Positions 22,600 through 34,600 are shown, counted from the stretch's first letter. The stretch is DNA of 64,000 nucleotides from Adiantum capillus-veneris (GCA_014529385.2 CM043962.1:49856598-49920597); one strand, 5' to 3'. Program-made: numbers and translations. The notes: a model not told the origin generated them from the letters alone.

Positions 22600-23166
22600 G
22601 GAAGACAAGCAATAATATAACAGCTCAACCTTGGAAAAAAACGGAGTCAAAGTTGGTATGGAGACCAAAAAAGGTGTGCCAGAGAACAAAAAGGTGGAAA
22701 ACAGAGTCTTCAATACCAGACAACAGAGTGATCCAGACAATCAAGGACAGTGAAACAGATCTGGATTCCAAAGAAGTTCATGACGGCACAAAGCTACAGC
22801 AGCAAATTTGGATCCCAAAGATTTGTAAAAAGGAACTCCCTTCAATACAATCAACGGAAACTCCTAGGTATTTCAAGGCGAGGAATCAACAAACAGAACA
22901 AAGCAGGTTTGGGTCGCAAAGAGTTTGTGGCAAGCACAAGCAAAGCGGAGGCAGATTTGGATTGTAAAAAAAACAACAAGGTAACGAAGAATCCATCTAC
23001 TGATTCTACTACCGAAGTGCCAAAACCAACCCAAAACCCGACCACCAATCCTTCAATCAAACAAAGAGCAGCTTTATTGGAAAGACTGTTGTATCATCGC
23101 TCTACAATTGCATTGGGAACTTATGACCAAAACAACTACAATGCTTCACCCACAGACACTTCATAG
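22600..23166 (+). pseudogene. Element A Trp-repeat tail
   Basis: A basic region with a recurrent (K/Q)(Q/L)(I/V)W-x-x-K motif: LVWRPKK (Trp at 22,659), QIWIPKK (22,762), QIWIPKI (22,809), QVWVAKS (22,910) and QIWIVKK (22,958). Spacings of 103, 47, 101 and 48 bp show a repeat of about 150 bp with two motifs per unit. The motifs fall in three different frames, so small indels have broken the array. The end (to 23,166) is rich in Pro, Thr and Asn. Function unknown; basic Trp-rich repeats could bind nucleic acid or a partner protein. Confidence 0.65.
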
Positions 23167-23187
23167 TCGTCCGGGAGGACTCAGACT

Positions 23188-23201
23188 AGAGGGGGGGGAG
23201 G
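23188..23201 (+). promoter_or_regulatory. Candidate polypurine tract of element A
   Basis: AGAGGGGGGGGAGG follows the last coding region and is the kind of purine run that primes plus-strand synthesis. The next bases (TATACAGG) do not start with TG and do not match the 5' LTR, so the assignment is tentative. Confidence 0.4.
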
Positions 23202-25990
23202 TATACAGGAGCTACAAAGCAGCTACAAGCGGAAAAAACAAAGAAAAACAAAAATTATATTACAAGGGCAGTGTCTTACATGATTTTGCAATTTTTTATG
23301 TTTGATTGCGGATATTGATAATATTTATGCCCTTATATACCTTGTTTTGCAACAAGAAGAGATCAAATGATGAATTTGGGTCTCTAGATGTGTAAATATC
23401 ACTAAATAAGAGTGTTTTTGGAGCTAAAAAGTGAAAAAAGTGGTAATCCAAGTCCAAAATCACAAAGAAGTGTATATTCATATACACAGGGTTACCAGAT
23501 ATTTATCGTGTATGTTGGAATTTTTTGGCTTCAATTTGCTATTTTCCTTTATTTTTATGATTTTCTTTAATACAAAAAAAAGAAAAAATAAAAAAGCAAG
23601 TGAAATGAGATTGGAAAAAAGAAAAGAATAGACGGTGATGATCCTAATGACAAGGGCAACCCATGGTAAAAATGGGGTACAATTCTGAAAAAGTTGCGGA
23701 AAGCCTGAAATGACAGAATTTTGGCAAAGTGGACAGATTTCTCAGAAACAGGTCAAACGGAGTCCAAATTGAGGAATTTCAAATCCTAAAGTGCATTTCA
23801 CGACGAGATAGGAGCACATGTCAAATTTGGTAACAAGTGATCCGGGAAGCCCGAAGTTAAGTATTTTTCACTTCACTATCAAGCTCATTTCCACTATTAC
23901 CTTCTTGGAGAGAGCAAAGAGCACATAGGAGCATCCGACCTTCTACCGCCCTCTACGACTGCTACGAGAGCTCAGAGGACACCAGACATGAGAGGTAGAC
24001 TCGTTGCCATAAGCTTTTGATGCTTATCGTTAACTTTTGTCGCGAAAACTCACCAAAACCAAGAAACAAGAGCAGACGGGGAATGGGGAAGAACGCTAGG
24101 TAGGGGCACAACCGCCTAACCAAACCTTGCAAGAACTTAGAGGTGGGTTACCCTAACATAGGAGATGAGTTTCTAGCACTCAAAGCTCGAGAAAGAACGA
24201 CTGGAAAAACCCTAGGTCAACAGAGCCTGCAAGAGGCAAACAGAAAAAAGTTGTCGGAACGACACAAAACTTCTCAGGAAGCTTAACAACATCGAGGGCA
24301 ATGCAACCATGGAGTATCTCCGGGTTTGGATCACCAAAAGTAGGTCGGAACAACCGATTCCGGCTGTGGACACACAAAGCGTCATTTTGGCATAACGGCT
24401 AAAATTGACGACCAAATGACATGAAACTTCACAAGCAGTTTCAACTATACATGGATGACTTATGTTTGCAAGCAAAACCCAAAAGAAAGCTGATTCACTT
24501 ACCGATGGTGAAAAAGACGCTTTCGGGCAACCAAATGGAGAAAGATGGAGAACGGGGAGCCAAAGATAATACACACACACACACACACACTATGGGATAC
24601 CACTCGGCTTACACAACCCACCTAGCCGAGATAGGGAACACACCGATGGAGTGAGAGGAGAGAGACTATCCATTTGCCCACTCAACAAAGACACACACAC
24701 ACACACACAAAAAAATCATCTCAAAAGAGGAATATTTTTTATGTTTAGATATAACTGAGCTTGGTTCAACACCAATGGGGCAAATAGCTCACACAATATG
24801 GATGAAATATGCCAGATACAATCACAAATTGGAGTAGATGCTTCGCTCAAAGGAGAAACTTACATAGCCAAAACAGAAAAAAAATAGTGAGAAATTTGGA
24901 AAAATGGACAGCTTCATTGCGTCCAGAACAGCCAAAAAACCCCAGGCTACAATATCAAAGTGCTCAAATCCGATCTCGGATGAGCAGTTTATGGCCGAAA
25001 CAGGCTCCAAAAACAGCAAAAATTGAGTTGCGGTTGTTCCTCCTCTTCTCTCCATATTTTGCTGGTTTTTTTTGTTAGGTTTTTTAGTGTCCACACTTCA
25101 CTTTATCCCTTGGGCACCTTTGGCCTTTTGATTGACCTCAAATGGATCCCGAACAAGCCAAAAAAATGGCCAGGCAGTGCGTTTTTGTTACCCTTCTACA
25201 TCCATCTGCACACTTGGCACTCAACTTTTTCCAATAATGCATCCCACAATCACGTGAAGTGGCCCCAAATATATTTTTCATGATGACCTTTTTGCATAAT
25301 TCATCACAAGGAAACACTCACGTTGTGTCCTCGCTTACCACGTGCAAGTATTGACCCCATTCAACCTCCTGACGCCACTGGATGCCGTCTGACGCACCCG
25401 CTTACCTGATGGCGTTGGCCCGCTAATAGCTTCCTCGAGAAGTTTTACGCTCTACCAAATCCTCATTATGATAAAAAAACACACTGATACTGGTGACAAT
25501 GAAAATCAATGTACTACGTACACGATGTCCTACCTATACACATCTGGGCCCCACGTAACCACCTGGATCTGGAAAATGGGCAATTCTTTATTTAATGCAC
25601 CATGCATGTGTATGTACATATGTGCAATCACTTCTTCCAAAAAACTCCTAACAACGCGTAGTAGAGAACCACAACAAAACTAACAACGCTTACACTTCAT
25701 CGAAAGAGCAAAGAGAGAGGAACACAATGCAAGTTTCAGATTTGAAAATGGATTACCCAATCATTAGAAAAGTTGATTACAAGTTGAAGAAGATTAGTAG
25801 CTCGAGCGTATGTACAACACAGCTCTTTTCTTATCTAAATATAAGCCTTCTTTCACATTAAAGTTATTGATCTTTATACCTAGGGCTTTCTAAATGGCCA
25901 GTGGCCAATTCACATGGACTTTTACAAATGTCATGACAACATTACAACTCAGGGAATTGACCTGCTACTCTGGAATTAGGATTTACATAG
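23202..25990 (+). other. Non-coding 3' region of element A, LTR not resolved
   Basis: About 2.8 kb without a recognisable gene. It has AT-rich stretches, two (AC)n tracts (24,571-24,590 and near 24,692-24,710) and phrases similar in style to gypsy leaders (GTCAAACGGAGTCCAAATTG near 23,755). 24,565-24,600 repeats the sequence just before the element A LTR (11,147-11,180), including ACTATGGGATAC. No copy of the 960-bp LTR was found here. Confidence 0.4.
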
Positions 25991-26080
25991 AGTATCACTA
26001 CATTAGCTCGTCAAAATATAGACTACAATGTGGTGTCCGGCTACATGTCCGGCCAGTTGGGCGCCCATTTGATCTATCTC

Positions 26081-26100
26081 ATAACATTCCCCCCTTCCAC
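26081..26100 (-). promoter_or_regulatory. Element B polypurine tract and inner edge of 3' LTR
   Basis: On the minus strand 26,100-26,087 reads GTGGAAGGGGGGAA, followed at 26,086 by TGTTATGAG, the TG expected for an LTR start. The LTR would run toward lower coordinates through a possible TATA motif (GTATAAAG, about 25,880), but its outer end was not found. Confidence 0.55.
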
Positions 26101-26199
26101 ACGAACTTGTGCATTTGGTCATAGGGTTGTCTTCAGCTTTGTCTTCAAGGTTTTTCTTCATCTTGGAAAGTGTGTTGTCGTTGATGATGCTCTCCCCTT

Positions 26200-28320
26200 C
26201 CTTGATTAATGCATAATTGCTATGTTGTTGATACATGATTTGAGTTTTGATTGTCGAGGAAGCTTTTCTTCTTGTTTTGCTTTTTTCTCTTTGTTGCCTT
26301 TCTTTGCTGCCGTGAAGATGTATTTTGATGTGTTTGAGTTTGTAGAAGTGATCCTCTTTGTGGTGTAGACTTTATGATGGGTTTGCTTTCAAAGTCCATT
26401 GAAATTTTGAGTTTTTCACAATAGGTAGCCAATGTTGAAGCACTGTGTGAGCTATGTGTGGTTGTTGTGGATAGCTCGCTTGCTGAATTTTCATTGCTTG
26501 TCGTTGTAGGCTAGTTTTTAACTCGCCATTTTTTTATGGAGCTTTGTTGCTCGCGATAAGCATGTTTTTATTTACAACTTTATCTCCAAGTCGTTGATGA
26601 TTGATATGGGTATCCATTTTCTCATTGTTGATGTAGAAGGAATATATACAAGAAGTTGATGATGAGGGTTTCTAGATTAGGTTCTAAAACCTGGATGGTC
26701 AAAGGAAAAAAACCCGTTGGGAAAAAAGTGCCTTTGGTATACGCTCTTATTGGAGTTGGGCAATTCCACTTGAAGTACCTATCATGCAAGGTGAGTGCTT
26801 GGGAGAAAAAAGGAACAATGCCTAATGCATGTGCCAATTATGGGACACCCTAAATGCATATGAGAAATTTATGGATCAAAAGCATGTAGTGTAAGAGATG
26901 GAGTTGATGGGTGCTTCAAGCACATGTGACATCAAAGGACGTTTCAATAGCTTCCACATTTCCAATAAGGGTTTTTGATGTAGAAGCTAGTCCACTCATA
27001 CCTCACTGTGCTTAGTGCGTGAGTGTCTTTTGGACTGCCTCCTTCACTTACCACTATACTACAATGAATTTGACTCTTATGCTCACCTGTACCAGCATGA
27101 GCGACACAAAATAATTATTCTCAACTCTTCTAGCTTGAGCAGTACCTACAATAGCTAAGACGCTTAGACTACAGAGGATATTACATGAAGGTTTGGGACT
27201 AACATCTCGCTCATTTAGTGGCTTAGCTGCCCAACTCTGACTTTTATGCCATGTATTTTTAATGGCGACTTGGACTTACCTGTTCAAGACCAGAATTTAG
27301 GCCTCTTCCATTGTGTTGGTCTTTGGATGCCACCATTTTGTCGAGTAGGTTGGAAAATTTTGGCTCCTCATGACTTGCTTGTCATATGTTCCCACTGCTT
27401 TGTGAAACAAGTCCTTCAGCTCTTGTAGGGACTAATGTAGTTTTTTCTTTATCCCACATTCTAAGAGATTGAATCTTTGTGTGGGTTCTTTTTGTTTGAG
27501 TTTCCACAAGAAATTCTGGAACCCATCTTGTTTTTTATCCTTGTGTGACCGTCTTTGGCATTTTACCTTCTTCTATAATTTGATGGACACTAGGCCTTGG
27601 TATCCAGACCTGATGATTTTCATTGTAAAAACCTTGATTTTGCAGATGAAGACAAGGTATCCACCTAGAGATTACAACAGCCTTGGTTGCAATTGGCTTC
27701 TATTGGATGTTGGTTGTCTTTGCTTGCTTTGGGGTAGAAGATTGTGCTCCATGATTTCTCTTGGCTGTCCCAGATTGGGCTACAATTTTTGGTAACCATA
27801 TTTGAGTGTTACCTTTATAAAATCCTTGCGCTTCAAGTAGCTTCACTGGAATTATCTGTTGTTGCACCTGTTTGCATTGTGTAGCTTGGGTAGCTTGTTT
27901 GAGGTCTGGCTTCGGCACCCATACTTGGTGTGGTACCTGCTTGGAAGGTCTTTTCCTTTGCCTTCTGTTGTTGTTCTTTTTCTTGCATGAGTTGTTTGTA
28001 TTCCATTGATATCTTGGCTTGCTCCTTGTAGAACTTCTTTCTTGAGGTGAGTACATCCAGACTGTTACTTTAGGCTTTTTGGCCCAAACATTAATGTTTC
28101 CTTGGAAATATCCTTGAGTAATGATTTACTCGTTTGATGCTATCCACCCTGTCACTTTTTTTGGTTGATTTTGAACTTGTGCTTCATGTATCCAAACTGG
28201 GTCTTTGACTTGGCTGTACTCTTTGGATACTAGCACTTGGTTGATTCTCTTTGTCTTCTTCTTGATTCTTTTTTGTGTGGAAACTTTGGTTGATAGACTT
28301 TTTGTTTTGGTTTCCATTGC
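26200..28320 (-). pseudogene. Element B Trp-repeat tail
   Basis: Basic reverse-strand region with at least eight VW(I/V/L/M)-x-x motifs, the best reading VWVPKP, IWLPKI, VWIPRP and RWIPCL. The Trp codons are at plus-strand positions 28,192, 28,144, 28,084, 28,057, 27,919, 27,796, 27,661 and 27,604. It lies in the same place as the tail in element A (after the PR2-like domain and before the polypurine tract) and has the same motif. The array is split by stops. The last part (26.2-27.6 kb) shows no clear motif. Confidence 0.55.
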
Positions 28321-28549
28321 ATTGTTGATGGTTTGGCTCTTGATGTAGATGCTTCACAAGAAGTTTGATGGAAGCTCATTGAGGGTAAAGTCATCTTGCG
28401 AGTTTGATATACTTCATTGCTTACCTTTGCTTTACCTTTTTCTGCTATGCTTGGTTTCTCCTTTTTTGCATTGACTTGAGGTGCTTTTGGGGCTTTGGAT
28501 GGTGTTGTTGAAGATTTTCCTTGTGGTTGAAAAAAGATGCTCCTCCAGC

Positions 28550-29044
28550 TTTCTGTTAGGATCAGATTCTCTTATGATGGGAGTTAATTATGTGGAAAGT
28601 ATCTTTATATTCCCTGTTACTCAATTTGAGTACGACTTCTGCTACCATGCCAAAGCTAGGAACTGGCATTTTTGAGCTTGTGTACACAATCTCCTCTAGT
28701 TCGGTGATTGGCGCCTTTCCCATTATTATCCACGTATCATAAGACATTAGATTCTTTGTTGCTTTTGGATCTATCACCGTTGAACATGTGATTTTGAGTC
28801 ATGTTTCTCCACATATACTGAATTTGATCATCATAGGAGACAGTTGATCTTCTTCCTTATGCATGTTGTTCTTTTGATCTTGTGTTTGTTGAACATTTGA
28901 CGTTGAACTTGGAAACTTTTTTCCTTTATCTACTTTCATTTGCACTTTTGCTGGAGTAGACTTCTTTGAAACAACTTTTGTTGATTCTTCAGGTATGTCA
29001 ATGATGACATATTCTCGTGGTTGCTCTTCTTCCTTCATTTGCAT
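28550..29044 (-). pseudogene. Element B PR2-like domain
   Basis: 28,799-29,044 is a Lys/Glu-rich linker ending SPMMIKFSICGE. 28,562-28,777 continues VIDPKATKNLMSYDTW, where element A has LLDSGAQANLLS, followed by a similar beta-rich pattern (FGMVAEVVLKL). The Asp survives but the Ser-Gly does not, so it cannot be an active protease. The important point is position: it follows the post-PR1 linker directly, whereas in A some 3.6 kb of RT, RNase H and integrase lie between. Confidence 0.6.
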
Positions 29045-29994
29045 TTGGCACCATGCTCTAGTACGTAGCTATCTGTCTCACCTTTTCTACTTTCACACTC
29101 ACAAACCTTGTTAGCTTCTTTCAACACCATTACTGTAAATAAGGGAGTTATATCATAGCCATCTTCATCGTAAAATTTGGTGTTGGTTGCCTCATTTACA
29201 CAAACATCAAGGGTTGCCAGTATTTGATCCCATCCAAAGGGTTCAAACAAACCCTTTAGAAATGGTTCCTTAATGTAAGTTTCATCTTCTACTGAACGCT
29301 CTACGATGCAATCTTCCTTTCTAAGACTCTCGCATCCTGATGCTTTGCACATCCAAATATGTGATTTTCTTTGCAACCAAGCAGGTACCTCATTTCCCTC
29401 TTTAGTTGTGGAGTGTAATTCTTCCCATGGAGTTCGCTCTACATCTGTAAAAATATGATCTTTGATACTAATTTTCGTAGTGACCTCTTTGTGTCTCAAG
29501 GAGATAAAGTCATAGCCCCAGTCTTGTACCATTTTGAGCTGACACATGAATGGTCTACCAAATATGATGTCAAAGTTGCTGCTCTTTTCAAAATTCATTA
29601 TGGCAAAGGTGTGATCATACTCTATGCCACACGAGGATACAATGATTTTTTTCTAATATTCCTATCGGTTTCTCCATGTATCCATCCGCTAATTGCAGTT
29701 TCTTTTGAGTTTTCCTAAGAGTAGAGGCTTTCCCCATTTTTTCCATATTTCTTTGGTTGCAATGGAAATTCCTACCCCACCATTTAATGTAGCAATCATC
29801 TTTACTCCTTTGTACTCAAGTGGTAAGGTGGTGTTTTCTTCTTCTCCTTCACAGTAGTCACCCACCTTGTTTACTGGTACTGGCTTTGTCTGTGGTTTCT
29901 TAGGCGAGGTGTCATCCATGTTTCTGTTCGCAATTTGGTCATGTGAAGGGATTTTCAACCCCATGTTTTCTAGGTTTTTGCCCATTTGACCCAT
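29035..29994 (-). pseudogene. Element B first retropepsin and linker
   Basis: Homologue of PR1 in element A: KVGDYCEGEEENTTLPLEYKGVK, then TLNGGVG in place of LDSGAG, IATKEIWKKWGKP, then after a frame change FDIIFGRPFMCQLKMVQDWGYD. The linker that follows (VPAWLQRKSHIWMC, ILATLDVC, FYDEDGYDITPLF) matches A closely. The catalytic Asp is replaced by Asn. The linker reads through here in one frame, which helps to locate the indels in A. Confidence 0.8.
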
Positions 29995-30049
29995 AGATGC
30001 GGTCTAATTTTTAGTAGTCCTGAGAGATGAACTGTGCATTGTATAGGAG

Positions 30050-31202
30050 AAGACATCAATTTATGCAAGCTCTTGGTATCCATCATTTTTTATGTGGCTT
30101 TCCACTGAGAAGGTACCATTTTAACCTCCGATTTTGTTTCAAGTTCTCCTATGAAAGATGGCAAAGTCTGTAGAGAGCGTGGTTTTCTCTCTTCAGATAC
30201 GACATGCCCGGTATCCCCATATAAAGATCTTATATCCCTTGGGAAAAATTTGTGATCCGTGTTTATCTCAAGGATAGATGATGATTGTAAAGTAGCACTA
30301 CCATCTTTTTGTTTCATGACTTTCCAATTCCTGGATTTTTTTGCGGATTAGCACTTCTGTGTTTGGAGCATCTGGAACATGTGGTCCCATAACGGCTTGG
30401 GCCACCTAGATGAGCTCCTTGCACATTTGCAACCTCTCTTTTTCATACCCTGGATGAGGATATGTCAGCCATCTATTCTCTTGGGTTTAATTATGTTTTA
30501 GCATAGCTTCATAGGCCTTCAAAATTGCATCTAAAGGTTCAAACACTTTGTCGACCAAGACTGAAGCTCCCGAGTTAGTATTTGACTCTTTAGGTCCCTT
30601 TTCATTTTTCTTGCTTTCTTTCTCTCATCTAAGCTATTCTTTTGTTTGATTGAGTTAAGTTTCCAAACCAGCTTTCTCCTATAGCCTTTTTGCTTTCTTT
30701 TTTGTCTCGTTTGGCTTTCCATGATTTTCTTCATGTTCTCACGAATAAGTTTTTTATTTCTGTTTGAATAGGCAATGTGGCTTCCTCCTCAACGATTTCA
30801 TTTTTTGGCTGCTTCTTGAGCTTGAGCTCAAGTCATCACGTTCAAAGGAATGGTGGGTTCTACCTTGGATCCACTTGAAGAAGGCATCACGCCTATAACA
30901 TTCATTGTTGCTTTTCCCCTGTAGTCTGGATTCTTAGCACAGTGCTGGCATAGATGGTCTCCCCCACAACCATCACAGAAAACAAATAATTCTATTTTTG
31001 GACCCTTGTTTGGACAACTCCATGCCCAATGGTCACCTCCACATTCATAGCATGGACCTTCTTGTTTCATAGCTGGTGATCCAGCCGATGGTTGTTCTTG
31101 CCTAGTAAGAATTTTCTTTGAACCATACTCTTGATTGGCTATGAACCTGAGCGTATTTGTATCCATGGAGTACTGGTTTTTCATGGGTTGTGGCACGTGC
31201 AT
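30050..31202 (-). pseudogene. Element B zinc-knuckle region
   Basis: 30,828-31,202 carries two knuckles, CYECGGDHWAWSC and CDGCGGDHLCQHC, both CX2CX3HX4C as in element A. 30,090-30,317 holds the conserved linker (LPSFIGELETKSE). In between (30,531-30,734) lies a basic, coiled-coil-like stretch with a frame break. The nucleocapsid function would be RNA binding. Confidence 0.75.
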
Positions 31203-31350
31203 TGGTTGAGTGTAGTTGACTACTACTCTACCATCATCCTGAAGAGGTGGTTGTTGCCTGTTGCCCTAGCACATGTTGTGGCTTTGGTTGAGTGCTACAC
31301 CATGGAGTGGGGTGATCCCCTCCACAAGTAATACATCTGCTCAATTGAGG

Positions 31351-32590
31351 CTATCGTACATCTAGGTTTTGTTTGTAGCCTTGGTTTATTCTTCTAACTA
31401 CCCCCCCAACCACTTGATCAATGATTGATTCCCAAGGAATTTGAACATATCTCTTTGTTGTTGTTTCGCTCTTCGGAGATGAGGCACTACTAGTTGTGTT
31501 ATCTATATCGTCACTCACCTCCCCGTAGGCCTTGCAATCATCAACTAGATATAGAGCATCTCTAGTGACTTGCTCAAATGCCATGCATCCTTTCAAATGT
31601 AGGTCCTTTTTTAGAGGTTCATTCCTCAAGTCCTATATGAAGAGAATTGATAATCTCTCATCTTGTGGTAGCTCCCTCACATGACATCTGTCTATGTATT
31701 GTTTGAAGCTAAGCAAAGCTTCCTTCACTCTTTCGTTATTTCTTTGTTTGAAAGAGTAGATCTTTGATAGCGTGTTATGTTTGACTCCCCTTTTTGAGAA
31801 TTCATCTATGAATTCTTTCAAGAGTTGTGCTATGTTGGGAAAATCATCTCTATTCAATGGTTGGAACCAAGTCAAGGGTGTTCCTTCCAATGTCAACCCA
31901 GATCCCTCATACTGAGTATGAAAATATTCAGCCTATTCAGCTCTCAAAACTTGTTTGAAGAGTGAGACATGAGCATATGGATCCTTTGACCCACTGTACT
32001 TTGTCTTGACACATTGAGCCACTTGATATTGTCTTAATTGTTGTGGTTCATTCATTAATCTAAGCAATTTGTGGTCTCGTGGAAAGACGTCTCTCATTAT
32101 CTCCTCTCGTCTTGAAGTGAATCCCGGTGGAATCCCCTCAAATATGTGCTATGGCATCGTTATTGGCTGAAAGTAAGTAGAGATCAAAATACCCTTGTAT
32201 GTGTATCGTTCTAAGTCAATTGGATTGACAAGTTTGTACTCTCTTCCATAATTATCTCTATCATCAAAACTTGCATTCCGTGGGTATCTGTATATGGGAA
32301 TGCATAGAGGTGTTTATGGATGGTCAACTCTCACGCATGGGTTCTACACACTGATAGAAGGTATATGGATCCCCATTTATGAATTTGTATAATCCATCAT
32401 GAGCGCAATCCATAAGAACTTTATGGCTTCATTGGTTCTAATGAATCTCATATTCAATTTGTTGATCAGAGGATGCCTCTCCTGTATGTATTCTCCCAAT
32501 CCCACTATTGAAGGCATTGCAGTGTTTGCTGCATTTTTCATGTCTCTGAGTGAAGTAGATAACCCTAGTGGTGGATGATTTTTCATGGTT
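31351..32590 (-). pseudogene. Element B Gag
   Basis: 31,351-31,896 contains the capsid domain (LTWFQPLNRDDFP, FSKRGVKHNT, FKQYIDRCHVREL), clearly homologous to element A Gag. One stop near 31,630 splits it (LFI at 31,633, then RNEPLKKDLHLKG). It runs through YGEVSDDIDN into the next domain with no frame change, unlike A. The N-terminal part to 32,586 is low in recognisable motifs and has several stops. Confidence 0.75.
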
Positions 32591-33625
32591 AAGACTCACT
32601 CAAAACTCTCAAGGTAGTATCTTACAAGCCCACTTTGGCCTAGTGCAACCTATCTCTTTTTACCCCTAGTAAGGTCTCTCAAAAGTCAAGTCTTTGTGGC
32701 TTTTTTGGTCTCTAGAAATTGGTCTTGGGGTACCCTAAAAGTTTGGATTTAAGAAACTTAGAAAAACTCGGCTCTATTGCTCACAAGCTTTCTTTCTGGC
32801 TATAACTGACTCAATTTGGAGTTGTTAATCAAAATTTAGAGCAATTTTAGGGAATTGCACTTGAAATAGAACTCAATATAGTCTCATGACCAAAACATAG
32901 GAACTTTGGCTTGTATCTTGGCCTCCCAAAGGTATCTTTAGCCCAAACTTGAGATTTGCGATGTATTCAAGTATGTCTATAAGATCACCAAGTTAGATGC
33001 CTCCACTATGTTGAGGTACATGGATCATGATCCATGTTCCTCTGTCAAATGTTTTTCTCCCAATCTTGAAAGTGTGTAGACATGGTCATATGCAGGCTCT
33101 CTATCAATTTTATCAAATTCTGAGGTTGAGGTACATGGATCGCAATCCATGTTCAACCACATCTGGACTTGATCTCTTAGGAGTTTGTTGCTGACTATGT
33201 CCACAAGCTAAATCTCAAATCTTTTTGGATTTGGACTTGATTTGATAGGTCAAATAGTCAACACTAGGTCTACAGCGCGGTTTTTTGTCTGTCGCCTGTT
33301 TTGCTGCCTTTTGACCCAGATTTGCTCAATTTTTTTCACAACTAGGCTTGGGGATATGTTTCCTTATGTATGGACTATTGATCTGGAAAGTTTTAGGTTA
33401 AGTTGTCACTATGGGTACATGGATTGCAATCCATGTTTGGAGCCCAAATTGACTTCTCTTGATACCATCATATCCAGCATGATTAGTAGGTCCTATGGTA
33501 TCAATTTTTTTGAAAATGGACCTCTGGATTGAAAGTTAGGTCAATTATGGCACTTTGTCAGAGTACTAGGTAGTTTAGGGCTTTTGGTTTGGTTTTGGAT
33601 ATCCAAAATCACTTTTGAAAAGACC
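32591..33625 (-). other. Element B leader, gag-proximal part
   Basis: Non-coding leader upstream of element B gag on the minus strand. It contains three palindromes (next entry) in diverged repeats and matches the sequence at 54.5-55.9 kb in repeat design, phrase content (CCACAAATCTTTTTGAATTTGGA type) and orientation. It is cut near 33,620-33,650 by CACTA-like sequence. Confidence 0.65.
33014..33436 (-). repeat. Three palindromes in element B leader (inner set)
   Basis: Half-site ACATGGATCG (or a variant) plus its reverse complement. 33,019-33,038 has centre CATG and extends to a 30-bp palindrome with one mismatch (33,014-33,043). 33,133-33,152 has one mismatch. 33,417-33,436 is perfect with centre TTGCAA. 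Spacings are 114 and 284 bp. Confidence 0.9.
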
Positions 33626-33940
33626 ACTAGATTTCTTGTGATGTCCTCAATGCAGTATATATCGACGGCCGTACCTTTCCACGCGGTTATTGACGTACTT
33701 GCAACCCGTCGATATATGCGTCCGAACATCCGTCGATATGCACATGGAAATATGTGTGGCAAGGCATACTTTACCACGCGTATATTGACAGATATTACCA
33801 CTAGTATATCGATGCAGATTTCGATGCAAAAAATTAGGGGGAAAAAAAGTGAAATCCGCGCGCAGGCGTCCATTTTTGCCTGCGACGCGCTCAGATCTCT
33901 TGGCCAAAACCTGCTGCGCAGGTATTATGAAACTCCCCCC
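33626..33940 (+). mobile_element. Probable CACTA left end with subterminal repeats
   Basis: Starts with CACTAGATTTCTTGTG and then has several CGTCGATAT, TCGACGG and GCGTCC motifs, like the GCGTCGA repeats at the right end (54,340-54,504) and at 55,912-56,110. It leads into CT/GA tracts, as the 55.9-kb copy does. The terminal inverted repeat does not match the right end well and I found no 3-bp target duplication, so the exact left border is open. Confidence 0.45.
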
Positions 33941-33989
33941 CCCCCCCCCCAACCCCTCTCTCTCTCTCTCTCTACATCGTGTGTGTGTG

Positions 33990-34049
<60 letters not shown>

Positions 34050-34068
34050 CGGTGTGTGTGTGTATGTA

Positions 34069-34114
<46 letters not shown>

Positions 34115-34137
34115 GTGTGTGTGTGTGTGTGTAGGTA

Positions 34138-34213
<76 letters not shown>

Positions 34214-34237
34214 GTGTGTGTGTGTGTGTAAGAAACT

Positions 34238-34305
<68 letters not shown>

Positions 34306-34425
34306 GTGTGTGTGTGTAGAAAATCAAAGAGAGAAAGAGAGAGAAAAGTGTGTGTGTGTGTGTGTGTGTAAATAAGAAATTAAAAAGCTAGAGAGAGAGA
34401 GATGTGTGTGTGCATGTAGGAAATT

Positions 34426-34461
<36 letters not shown>

Positions 34462-34530
34462 GTATGCGTAGGACATTAAAATTAAAGAGAGAGAGAGAGA
34501 GAGAGATAGATAGATGATAGATAGATAGAT
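33938..34530. repeat. Compound (GA)n/(TG)n microsatellite
   Basis: Begins with a C19-type run and (TC)n, then many (GA)n blocks separated by short (TG)n blocks and spacers such as GTAGGAAATTAAAGA, ending in (GATA)n at the LINE 3' end. Long reading frames through it are artefacts of the repeat. Confidence 0.95.
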
Positions 34531-34600
34531 AGTTCTATTATCGTCCTGGGAGGTCAAATATGACCTATGGGAACAAATGAACATGTCACGTGGTGTGAGT
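34500..34600 (-). mobile_element. LINE copy 1, 3' end with hairpin and simple-repeat tail
   Basis: On the minus strand the 3' UTR ends with AGGTCATATTTGACCT (stem AGGTCA, loop TATT), then CCCAGGACGATAATAG and (TCTA)n followed by (TC)n. The same hairpin and tail occur in copy 2 at 40,125-40,190. A conserved 3' hairpin followed by a short-repeat tail is typical of LINEs whose RT recognises a 3' stem-loop. Confidence 0.75.

Noticed and set aside
23202-24122. Element A 3' LTR directly after the polypurine run
   Set aside because: No similarity to 11,181-12,140 beyond a short GGC-AACCGCC-TAAC stretch near 24,110, and no TG start.
33626-33629. Exact left border of the CACTA element with a 3-bp target duplication
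   Set aside because: Flanking GAC does not match CTA at 54,505-54,507 and the terminal repeats differ, so the border is left open.
33647-34584. Long Ser/Leu- or Arg/Glu-rich reading frames on both strands
   Set aside because: They are translations of (GA)n and (TG)n microsatellites, with no domain and no codon structure.
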